From contig DEKO01000208.1 of assembly GCA_002353885.1 (NCBI GenBank), positions 21,347 through 51,866 of the forward strand: a DNA stretch of 30,520 bases, given 5' to 3'. Below are positions 7,150 through 14,116 of the stretch, one piece after another. How positions within the stretch are numbered: position 1 is the first letter of the stretch; each line of letters opens with the position of its first letter. The notes beneath the pieces are model-generated. The model was not told where the DNA came from. It did no database searches and saw only the letters and a list, made by a program, of their open reading frames with translations. Position numbers and translations under genes: made by a program. This stretch comes from Porphyromonadaceae bacterium UBA2720 (lineage in GTDB: Bacteria > Bacteroidota > Bacteroidia > Bacteroidales > Muribaculaceae).

Positions 7150-8526
7150 ATGAGACGTGGACATCTGCACTCGGTCGTATGGGTAGTACTGGTGGCATTG
7201 CTGACGCTGCTGGTGCTCAGCTGGTTGCCTGATATTAAGATAGGTGGCTGGCAGATGCGTCGCATCGACTTGTTGTCTGACGTCCGGGGTGACTCGCTGC
7301 TGTCTGATGGGGCGACTGAGATGCTTGAGACACTGAGTGTGGCCGAAGTGCAGTCGCGCATACGCATCGACACCTGCCGCGCAGGCATGACCTGCATCGA
7401 TGATATGGCCGATGACGAGGAGCGTGGCATGACACCGCTCTACGAGGCCCTAGAAAACATCGACTCGCTGGGCCGCCCGGTGCGCATCGCTGTGCTGGGC
7501 GACAGCTTTATCGAGGGCGATATTCTGACCGACAACTTGCGCGCGCTGCTGCAGCAACGCTATGGTGGCTGTGGCGTGGGCTTTGTGCCCATGGCATGCG
7601 ATTCGCCAGGATTCAGGCGCAGTGTGCGACAACACTCCAGTGATGGCTGGACTTCACATCATGCCAACGATCATGGCGGCTACGACTCGCGTTGGGCCAA
7701 CCTGACGGGGCACTACTACTTTGCCAGCAGCGGTGCAACCATGTCGCTCAACGGGGTGAGTTACTTGAGTCGTCTTGACACTTGCCAGCAGAGCACGTTC
7801 TACTGCATGGGCAATGGCACAGGCCGTGTGACTGCCACCATCAATGGCACACGGACGCAGTCGTTCGACCTCAATCCCAACGGTCATGTGCAGGCAGTGA
7901 GTGTCAATGGCAAGATGGGGCGTGTCGAGTGGCGCGTTGACCGCGATGGTGGTCTCACCTACCTGGGTGCGTCAATGGAGGACACGCATGGCATCGTGGT
8001 CGACAACTATGCTTTGCGGTCGTCCAACGGCCGGCATCTGCGCAACATCTCGGCACAGATGTTTGCCGACTTGGACCAGCTGCGTCATTACGATCTGGTC
8101 ATCGTCATGTATGGCTTGAACGTGGCCGGGCGTCGCGCAAGCGAGTTTGCTAGCTATCACGACCTGATGGTCGATGGCATTGAGCGCATGAAGCAGAGCA
8201 TGCCTGGCACGGGTTTTCTGGTGGTGAGTGTGAGCGACCGCGAGGAGAAGCGTGGTGGTGGTTTCCACACGATGCGTGGTGTGGTCAGCATGGTCAATGC
8301 GCAGCAGCGCATTGCCTATGACGCGCGCGTAGCCTTCTGGAACCTCTACACGGCCATGGGTGGCGAGGGAAGCATGGTTCAGATGGTGCAGCAGAAGCAG
8401 GCCAATCTCGACTACACGCACATCAACTTCAAGGGCGGTGCGCGTCTGGCTCAGTTGTTCTATGATGTCATCACCTGGGGGCATGAACAGTATCATCGCC
8501 AGGTCACGAAAGGAGGTGGACGATGA
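7150..8526 (+). CDS. Membrane-anchored SGNH/GDSL-like esterase or acetyltransferase, partner of the MBOAT protein
   Basis: The 458-residue protein has one N-terminal membrane helix (about residues 9-26) and a large outer domain. GDSFIEGD at 117-124 gives the nucleophile S119. DYTHINFKGG gives the D421-x-x-H424 pair of the SGNH superfamily. Such proteins accompany MBOAT acyltransferases (AlgX/AlgJ with AlgI, PatB with PatA) and finish the transfer of acetyl groups to polysaccharide or peptidoglycan outside the membrane. The start is ATG 7150; a TTG three codons earlier (7141) is closer to the promoter and less likely. The stop overlaps the next gene by four bases (ATGA), so the two are translationally coupled. 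The acceptor glycan cannot be read from the sequence. Confidence 0.8.
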   Translation: MRRGHLHSVVWVVLVALLTLLVLSWLPDIKIGGWQMRRIDLLSDVRGDSLLSDGATEMLETLSVAEVQSRIRIDTCRAGMTCIDDMADDEERGMTPLYEALENIDSLGRPVRIAVLGDSFIEGDILTDNLRALLQQRYGGCGVGFVPMACDSPGFRRSVRQHSSDGWTSHHANDHGGYDSRWANLTGHYYFASSGATMSLNGVSYLSRLDTCQQSTFYCMGNGTGRVTATINGTRTQSFDLNPNGHVQAVSVNGKMGRVEWRVDRDGGLTYLGASMEDTHGIVVDNYALRSSNGRHLRNISAQMFADLDQLRHYDLVIVMYGLNVAGRRASEFASYHDLMVDGIERMKQSMPGTGFLVVSVSDREEKRGGGFHTMRGVVSMVNAQQRIAYDARVAFWNLYTAMGGEGSMVQMVQQKQANLDYTHINFKGGARLAQLFYDVITWGHEQYHRQVTKGGGR

Positions 8527-10040
8527 GTCAGTGGTTTGACACGATAGTAACCCAGTTTGGGCAGCTGCCTTGGGATGCCATCGGACAACAGTTGACTTAC
8601 AACCCCGAGTCGCCGATGATCTTCAGCAGCGGCATCTTCTTGTGGCTGTTTGCAGGATTTATCATCGTCTATGCCATGCTGCATCGTCACCTGGCGGCGA
8701 GGTTGATTTTTGTCACGGCGTTCAGCTACTACTTCTACTACAAGTCGAGTGGACTCTATTTCTTCTTGCTGGCTCTGGTCACATGCAGCGACTGGCTCAT
8801 TGCGCAGCGCATGCACCGCACCGTCAGCCAGACTGGGCGAAAGTGGCTGGTGGCCTTGAGTTTGCTGATTGACTTGGGTCTGTTGGGCTACTTCAAGTAC
8901 ACCAACTTCTTCGGTCATATCTTTGCTCAGATGACAGGTGGGCACTTCAGCGACCTGAGCATCTTCTTGCCAGTGGGCATCTCGTTCTTTACGTTCCAGT
9001 CGCTGAGCTACACCATCGACGTCTATCGTCGCAAGATACGTCCGCTTGATTCGCTGTTGGACTATGCCTTCTATGTGTCGTTTTTCCCGCAGCTGGTGGC
9101 AGGCCCCATTGTTCGTGCCAGCGACTTCATTCCGCAGATACGTCGTCCGTTGCGTGTCACGCGCACCATGGTGGGGACCGGCTTGTGGTTCATCATCTGT
9201 GGTCTGTTCAAGAAGGCTGTGATCAGCGACTACATCAGTGTCAACTTTGTGGAGCGCGTGTTTGCCGACCCGTCGTTGTACAGCGGTTTGGAGAACCTGC
9301 TGGGTGTCTATGGCTATGCGCTGCAGATCTATTGCGACTTCTCGGGCTACAGCGACATGGCCATCGGCATCGCGCTGCTGATGGGCTTCCACTTCAACAT
9401 CAACTTTAACAGCCCCTACAAGAGCGCTTCGATCACCGAGTTCTGGCGTCGCTGGCACATCTCGCTCAGTTCGTGGTTGCGCGACTACCTCTACATCTCG
9501 TTGGGTGGCAATCGCAAGGGGCGTGTGCGCCAGTATCTCAACCTGTTCATCACCATGTTGTTGGGCGGTTTGTGGCATGGTGCCTCGTGGAACTTTGTTG
9601 CTTGGGGCTCGCTGCACGGTGTGGCCTTGATGCTGCACAAGATGTGGATGCAGCTCACAGGTCAAAAAACCGGTGTTCCTCATCGTCGCAAGTGGGTGCA
9701 GGTGTTGTGTGTCGTAGCCACGTTCCACTTTGCTTGCCTGTGCTGGATCTTCTTCCGCAACCGCGAGTTCAGCGGTTCGATGACCATGCTCAATCAGATA
9801 TTCACCAACTTCCACCCCGAGTTGTTGTGGCAGTTGTTGACGGGTTACTGGCAGGTGATGCTGCTGATGGTGCTAGGATTTGTGTTGCACTTTGTCCCCG
9901 ATCGTGTCGAGGCTCGTTGCAAGCGTGCCTTTGTGTCGCTGCCCATGGTGTGCTATGTGTTGGTGTTGGTGGTGATGGTGGTCATCATCATCCAAGTCAA
10001 GAGCAGCGATATTCAGCCATTTATCTACTTCCAGTTCTGA
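8523..10040 (+). CDS. MBOAT family O-acyltransferase (AlgI/PatA/DltB type)
   Basis: This 505-residue protein has many membrane helices. It shows the family landmarks FPQLVAGPIVRASDF (188-202), YCDFSGYSDMAIGIA (270-284), EFWRRWHISLSSWLRDYLY (306-324; H312) and LLGGLWHGASWNF (347-359). H352 in the last one is the conserved active-site histidine. The family moves an acyl group across the membrane to a partner acting outside. A strong ribosome-binding site (AAAGGAGGTGG) lies inside the end of the SGNH gene, and the start overlaps its stop. The pair therefore looks like a two-component O-acetylation module for a surface glycan. It is followed by a separate promoter and the small dockerin gene. Confidence 0.93.
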   Translation: MSQWFDTIVTQFGQLPWDAIGQQLTYNPESPMIFSSGIFLWLFAGFIIVYAMLHRHLAARLIFVTAFSYYFYYKSSGLYFFLLALVTCSDWLIAQRMHRTVSQTGRKWLVALSLLIDLGLLGYFKYTNFFGHIFAQMTGGHFSDLSIFLPVGISFFTFQSLSYTIDVYRRKIRPLDSLLDYAFYVSFFPQLVAGPIVRASDFIPQIRRPLRVTRTMVGTGLWFIICGLFKKAVISDYISVNFVERVFADPSLYSGLENLLGVYGYALQIYCDFSGYSDMAIGIALLMGFHFNINFNSPYKSASITEFWRRWHISLSSWLRDYLYISLGGNRKGRVRQYLNLFITMLLGGLWHGASWNFVAWGSLHGVALMLHKMWMQLTGQKTGVPHRRKWVQVLCVVATFHFACLCWIFFRNREFSGSMTMLNQIFTNFHPELLWQLLTGYWQVMLLMVLGFVLHFVPDRVEARCKRAFVSLPMVCYVLVLVVMVVIIIQVKSSDIQPFIYFQF

Positions 10041-10125
10041 TGGCAGCATTTTTTGGCGCAGGTTGCAGCTGTTGCCACCCGAAAGTTCTAATTGGTTGAA
10101 GAATGACCAAAATCTATTGAATAGA

Positions 10126-10157
10126 TTTGGCAGAATGATACAAAACCAATACTTTTG
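10126..10157 (+). promoter_or_regulatory. Consensus promoter of the small dockerin gene
   Basis: TTTG (10126-10129), a 20-base spacer and TACTTTTG (10150-10157) match the Bacteroidetes consensus. The leader is about 37 bases, A-rich, with no strong Shine-Dalgarno sequence. Confidence 0.8.
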
Positions 10158-10197
10158 TTTTCCATTTAAGAAGAGAAGTTACAAAAATAATAGCGAT

Positions 10198-10629
10198 ATG
10201 AAGAAATTAATGGTTCTTTTTTCGGCAGTTTTGCTCACGATGATGAGCATGAGTGCTGACACATACAACTATCTGAACTTTGTCAATGCCAACAGCCAGA
10301 TCACTCAATTCAGCACCACAGGCTTGCGGATGACCTTCAATGGCGGCAAAGCCACGGTCACAGCTGGAGGGCAGACGCAGACCATCAACCTCAGCTCGAT
10401 GGCCTACATGGAGTTCACCAATACTTCCAGCAGCGGCACAACCTATCCTGTTGGCGATGTCAACGGTGATGGTAGCGTCGATGTGGCTGATGTCAACATC
10501 TTGATTAACATCATGCTGGGTCTGGACGACGGCAGTGCCTACGATGGTCGCCAGTATGTGACTGGCAACTCCATGGTCGATGTGGCTGATGTGAACTATG
10601 TCATCAATGCCATGTTGGGCAAGGTGTAG
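10198..10629 (+). CDS. Small secreted dockerin-like protein
   Basis: This 143-residue protein has a signal peptide (about 1-20, MKKLMVLFSAVLLTMMSMSA) and a beta-rich middle (21-75; TGLRMTFNGGKATVTAG, then a SMAYMEF strand). It ends in two dockerin type I-like repeats. The first, GDVNGDGSVDVADVN at about 85-99, has a full set of calcium ligands. The second (TGNSMVDVADVN) has lost the leading D-N-D part but keeps the helix INAMLG. Upstream Met codons in the frame lie before the promoter, so the start is MKKLM at 10198. It sits between an MBOAT gene and the VTC/DUF4956 pair on the same strand. Its stop codon TAG is the first unit of a heptamer array. Function is unknown; it may be an adaptor or scaffold partner on the surface. 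Confidence 0.8.
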   Translation: MKKLMVLFSAVLLTMMSMSADTYNYLNFVNANSQITQFSTTGLRMTFNGGKATVTAGGQTQTINLSSMAYMEFTNTSSSGTTYPVGDVNGDGSVDVADVNILINIMLGLDDGSAYDGRQYVTGNSMVDVADVNYVINAMLGKV

Positions 10630-10682
10630 TTTTTAGACGTTAGCATTAGGCCATTAGCTATAAGCTATAAGCATTAAGCTGA
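10627..10682 (+). repeat. Heptamer array starting at the stop codon of the dockerin gene
   Basis: Eight successive 7-base units run from the stop codon: TAGTTTT, TAGACGT, TAGCATT, AGGCCAT, TAGCTAT, AAGCTAT, AAGCATT, AAGCTGA. After it comes a GC-richer stretch (10683-10740, with GGCCAAACAGCC and CGGCGGCCG) resembling the repeats in front of nhaD. No hairpin terminator is evident, so read-through into the VTC gene is possible. Confidence 0.8.
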
Positions 10683-10759
10683 CAGGCCAAACAGCCAACA
10701 GCGGTCGCCGGGCACGCAATAAATTAGCCTCGGCGGCCGTTACTTTCAAAAGATTAGTC

Positions 10760-11560
10760 ATGCTTGAGCCAATCATACAGCAGTTTCAGCCCATCACGCT
10801 CGAGGAAATGAGCACTATCAAGCTGATGAACCGCACCGACACCAAGTTTGTCACGTCGGTGCCGGTGCTGTGCCAGTTGCTCAAGTTGGCTCAGGGTGAG
10901 TATCGTGCGCAGGAGACCGATGGTCTTAGGCTTTCGCCTTACCACACGCTCTACTTTGACACGCCCGACTGCGCGATGTATGTGGCGCACCAGAATGGTC
11001 ACCTCAACCGCCAGAAACTGCGCGTCAGGTCGTATGTGTCATCTGGCCTGCACTTCCTCGAGGTCAAGACCAAGGACAACCACAAGCGCACACACAAGAA
11101 GCGCGTCACGCTCACCGAGCACGACAAGCAGCAGTGGCCTGCCATCGTTCAGGCGTCGCAAGGCCAAGTCAGCGACTTCCTGTCGCAGCGGCTGCGATAT
11201 GACCACACGAGTCTGTTGCCAACGCTTGAGAACGAGTTCAACCGCATCACGCTGGTCAACCGTGCTTGCACCGAACGACTCACCATCGACTCGGGCTTGC
11301 GGTTCACCAACTGGACCACCCATCAGCACCGGGTGATGACTCATCTGGTGATCATTGAGCTCAAGCGTGACGGCCTGCAGCCTTCGCCCATCCTCGACAT
11401 GCTCAGGATGCTGCGCATCAAGCCGCATGGCTTCAGCAAGTATTGCATGGGCATGGCCTTCACCGATGCCTCACTCAAGCAGAACCGTTTCAAAGAGCGC
11501 ATGCGATCGGTCGAGCGCATCATGTCGCAAGCACAGCAACACAGTTCCATCACGCAATAA
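10760..11560 (+). CDS. VTC-domain polyphosphate polymerase
   Basis: The 266 residues form a single VTC tunnel domain without membrane helices. Residues equivalent to the catalytic set of yeast Vtc4 are visible: NRTDTKFV (R25, K29), KLRVRSY (R88, R90), EVKTK (K103), RITLVNR and TERLTID (R162, R168, R173), IIELKRDG (E200) and GFSKYCMG (K227). The family builds polyphosphate from ATP; bacterial members are usually encoded next to DUF4956 membrane proteins, as here. The start ATG at 10760 gives normal length. Only 17 bases separate it from the next gene, so the two form an operon. A TACTTTC segment at about 10741 is a weak promoter candidate; otherwise it depends on read-through from the dockerin gene. 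Confidence 0.88.
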   Translation: MLEPIIQQFQPITLEEMSTIKLMNRTDTKFVTSVPVLCQLLKLAQGEYRAQETDGLRLSPYHTLYFDTPDCAMYVAHQNGHLNRQKLRVRSYVSSGLHFLEVKTKDNHKRTHKKRVTLTEHDKQQWPAIVQASQGQVSDFLSQRLRYDHTSLLPTLENEFNRITLVNRACTERLTIDSGLRFTNWTTHQHRVMTHLVIIELKRDGLQPSPILDMLRMLRIKPHGFSKYCMGMAFTDASLKQNRFKERMRSVERIMSQAQQHSSITQ

Positions 11561-11577
11561 AAAAACCGACAAGCATT

Positions 11578-12270
11578 ATGAACCCCGACTACGCAAACTA
11601 CTTCGGCCAGCTGTTCAGCACCGGCATGTTTGGTCACATCAATGTCCTCAATTTCGTGATCAGCACCGTGATGGTGTGGATCATGGTTCACTTTCTTTAC
11701 TATGGTCGTAGCAAGCGGCGTGACTTCTATTTCACGTTCCTGCTCATCGGCATTGTCATCTATTTCCTGGTCTACTTTATGATCTTTGTCCTCGAGGACC
11801 TCAAGGGCAAGACCGGCATTGGCATCGGCATCGGTCTGTTTGGTATCTTCAGTATCATGCGTTATCGCACCGACGCCATGCCTGTGCGCGAGATGACCTA
11901 TCTGTTCAGCATCATCTGCATGGCTGTCATCAATGCCTTGGGTACTGAAATCTCGTTTGTCGAGATGATGGTGCCCAACATCATCATTGTGTGTGCTGTG
12001 GCACTGTGTGAGGCATTCCTGCTGCGCAGCAAGCAGGCCACCAAGCTCATCCAGTATGACCGTGTGGCGCTTGTCAAGCCCGAGTGTCGTGAGCAGCTCA
12101 AGGCCGACCTTGAGGAGCGCACAGGCCTGTCGATTGACCACCTTGAGGTGGGTGCCATCGACTATCTGCGCGACACGGCCATCATCAAGATTTATTACAC
12201 CGACCCGGGTGCCAACGCTGAGCTCAACACTACCATCAAGCCCAAGCGTGCCGACTGGGAGAAAGTCTAG
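11578..12270 (+). CDS. DUF4956 membrane protein, partner of the VTC polymerase
   Basis: This 230-residue protein has about four to five membrane helices (roughly 19-42, 50-74, 79-93, 104-121, 122-141), then a soluble C-terminal domain (LIQYDRVALVKPE ... DTAIIKIYYTD). The segment GIGIGLFGIFSIMRYRTDAM, followed by PVREMTYLF, is the family hallmark. DUF4956 proteins are found with VTC proteins and are thought to anchor them or to guide polyphosphate at the membrane (inference from context). The start is ATG 11578, 17 bases after the VTC stop; an upstream Met at 11443 lies inside the VTC gene in another frame. The gene ends before a strong bidirectional terminator. Confidence 0.88.
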   Translation: MNPDYANYFGQLFSTGMFGHINVLNFVISTVMVWIMVHFLYYGRSKRRDFYFTFLLIGIVIYFLVYFMIFVLEDLKGKTGIGIGIGLFGIFSIMRYRTDAMPVREMTYLFSIICMAVINALGTEISFVEMMVPNIIIVCAVALCEAFLLRSKQATKLIQYDRVALVKPECREQLKADLEERTGLSIDHLEVGAIDYLRDTAIIKIYYTDPGANAELNTTIKPKRADWEKV

Positions 12271-12342
12271 CCCGCAGGCACCACAACAGCACTGCGCAAC
12301 GAAGCTAGACGGCCCGCACAAATTGGCATATAGCTCTAAAAG

Positions 12343-12378
12343 TCAAGCGATAGACCTTATTCGAGGTCTATCGCTTGA
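12343..12378. terminator. Bidirectional hairpin between DUF4956 and GH3 genes
   Basis: A perfect 15-bp stem (TCAAGCGATAGACCT and its complement) has a 6-base loop. It lies between convergent stops at 12270 and 12383. Confidence 0.85.
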
Positions 12379-12382
12379 TTCC

Positions 12383-13894
12383 TTACTGTTTGAATGTCAG
12401 CATCTGTTCGATGATGTGGCGGTCGTTGCTCAGGCGCGGCACCTTGCGCTGACCACCCAGCTTGCCCGTGGAGGCTAGCCAGCGGTCGAACAGCCCGGGT
12501 TGAGCCACCACCAGCGTGGGTGGAGCCAGAAAGATGCTGCCGGCGCGCTTGGCCTGGTAGTCGCTGTTGGCCTGCTGCAGGTGCTTGTCGACAAGGGTGA
12601 TGAACTGCTTGAGGTCGGCGGGCTGGACGGCAAACTCGACCAGCCACTGATGGTGACCGCTCTGGTGGTCGTCGGCATAGACTGGCGCGACGGTGTAGTT
12701 AAGCACCTGGGCGCCCGTCTGCTGGGCGGCCTGTGTGATGGCCTGGTCGGTGTTGTGAACCATCACCTCCTCGCCGAAGGCATTGATGAAGCTGCGTGTG
12801 CGGCCGGCTATCTTGATTTTGACCGGATTGAGCTGCGTGACGGTGACGGTGTCGCCGATGCGGTAGCGCCACAGGCCGTTGCACGCGGTGATGATGAGCT
12901 CGTAGGTGCGTCCTGGTTCTACTTCCCAGATGGGGTAGACTTCTGGCTCGGTGCTGTCGGTCTGCTCGATGGGCAGGAACTCATAGATGACGCCAATGTC
13001 GAGCAGCAGCATCATGGCGGTGTCGTCCCAGTCAGTCTGTACGGCAAAGAATCCCTCGCTGGCATTGTAGGTGTCCAAGAAGTGCATGCGGCTCATGTCG
13101 CAGATGGCCTCGTACTGCTGCCTGTAGGGCGCAAAGGCGATACCGCCATGGAAGAACACCTCCAAGTTGGGCCACACCTCGTGGATGCATGACTTGCCTG
13201 TGCGCTCGAGCACCTGCTTGAGCACGGTGAGGAACCATGAGGGCACTCCGCTCAGGTTGGTGATGTTCTGGTGCATACTGGCCTCGACCAGGGCCGGTAG
13301 CTTCTCGCTCCAGTCGGCCATCAAGGCCACATGCTTGCTAGGTACCCTGAAGAGATTGGCTAGCGGGTTGATGTTTTGGATGAGTGTGGCACTGAGGTCG
13401 CCCACTTGCACGCCGGGCTTGAGCTGCAGTTCGTTGGCAAACGATCCACCCAAAATCAGCGCCTTGCCCGAGAATATGCGGCTCTGTGGGTTGAGGTTAA
13501 GGTAGTGTGCCACCACGTCGCTGGCTCCCTGGTAGTGGTTGCGTCGCAGTGCCTGTCGCGTGATGGGTATATACTTGCTGCGTCCATCGGTTGTGCCGCT
13601 GGACTGTGCGAAGCTCCACGTGCGTCCTGGCCAGAGCACCCCCGCCTCGCCGTCGACCATGCGCATGATCATGGGGCGCAGGTCCTCGTAGCGGTGCAGC
13701 GGGACACGGCTGGCAAAGTCGCTATAGGTGCGGCATGTCGAGAAGTCGTAGCGGCGTCCCATCTGCGTGAGTGCGGCGGTCTCTACGAGCTTGACCAGTT
13801 CGCCCTGCTGCACTGCGTCGGCATGGTCAATAAATCTCACCTGCTCTTGCAGGCGGTTGCGGAAGTGTCCTTTGACAAGTGGTGTAAAGTCCAT
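12383..13894 (-). CDS. GH3 auxin-responsive-promoter family protein (acyl-adenylating enzyme)
   Basis: The 503-residue protein matches the bacterial GH3 family, part of the ANL-type adenylating enzymes. The ATP-phosphate loop is SSGTTDGRSKYIPIT at 98-112. Further hallmarks are YNASEGFFA near 278-286 and the hinge region GLWRYRIGDTVTV near 341-353, followed by IKIAGRTRSFINAFGEEV. Plant GH3 enzymes join amino acids to carboxylic-acid hormones; the substrate of bacterial members is not known to me. The gene converges on the VTC/DUF4956 operon. Its -7 box TAACTTTG lies 28 bases upstream, and a heptamer array occupies the region where the -33 element should be. Confidence 0.88.
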   Translation of the reverse strand: MDFTPLVKGHFRNRLQEQVRFIDHADAVQQGELVKLVETAALTQMGRRYDFSTCRTYSDFASRVPLHRYEDLRPMIMRMVDGEAGVLWPGRTWSFAQSSGTTDGRSKYIPITRQALRRNHYQGASDVVAHYLNLNPQSRIFSGKALILGGSFANELQLKPGVQVGDLSATLIQNINPLANLFRVPSKHVALMADWSEKLPALVEASMHQNITNLSGVPSWFLTVLKQVLERTGKSCIHEVWPNLEVFFHGGIAFAPYRQQYEAICDMSRMHFLDTYNASEGFFAVQTDWDDTAMMLLLDIGVIYEFLPIEQTDSTEPEVYPIWEVEPGRTYELIITACNGLWRYRIGDTVTVTQLNPVKIKIAGRTRSFINAFGEEVMVHNTDQAITQAAQQTGAQVLNYTVAPVYADDHQSGHHQWLVEFAVQPADLKQFITLVDKHLQQANSDYQAKRAGSIFLAPPTLVVAQPGLFDRWLASTGKLGGQRKVPRLSNDRHIIEQMLTFKQ

Positions 13895-13921
13895 GAGGAA
13901 TCAGCTTTTTTTTTAGCCTTG

Positions 13922-13929
13922 CAAAGTTA
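13922..13929 (-). promoter_or_regulatory. -7 box of the GH3 gene
   Basis: TAACTTTG on the minus strand; the leader is about 24 bases. The upstream -33 region is replaced by the heptamer array at 13935-13969. Confidence 0.65.
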
Positions 13930-13934
13930 CTAAT

Positions 13935-13969
13935 TAGTTTCTAGTTTTTAGTTCTTAGTTTTTAGCTTT
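13935..13969 (+). repeat. Heptamer array (TAGTTTC/TAGTTTT type)
   Basis: Five exact 7-base units: TAGTTTC, TAGTTTT, TAGTTCT, TAGTTTT, TAGCTTT, ending in a T run. It lies upstream of the divergent GH3 promoter. Confidence 0.85.
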
Positions 13970-13980
13970 TTTTGAAGTGA

Positions 13981-14030
13981 TGGCACAAAGTGGGGACGGC
14001 GCAGAGCACCGTCCCTACAATAACGTGCCA
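13981..14030. repeat. REP-like palindrome
   Basis: An outer arm TGGCAC (13981-13986) matches GTGCCA (14025-14030), and an inner arm GGGACGG (13993-13999) matches CCGTCCC (14009-14015). The core reads AGGGACGGTGCTCTGCGCC on the minus strand. It has the size and shape of a dispersed palindromic intergenic element. Confidence 0.65.
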
Positions 14031-14062
14031 ACATCGGCGCGTAGCGCGGTCTAAAATCTAAC

Positions 14063-14116
14063 AACTAGTTTTGTGTTTCGGGTTGCTGGTTAACAACCCG
14101 GAACACAAAACTAGTT
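14063..14116 (-). terminator. Long hairpin terminator overlapping the stop codon of the M6 protease gene
   Basis: Arms of 23 bases (14063-14085 and 14094-14116) pair with a single mismatch around an 8-base loop. The right arm covers the TAG stop (14111-14113) and the last codon of the protease gene. Confidence 0.85.

Noticed and set aside
8493..9815. Minus-strand open frame of 440 codons opposite the MBOAT gene
   Set aside because: Long antisense frames are expected in GC-rich genes. The MBOAT frame has full family motifs, and the antisense protein is low-complexity.
13981..14030. Rho-independent terminator of the M6 gene
   Set aside because: It has no T tail, and a much stronger hairpin sits directly at the stop codon (14063-14116).
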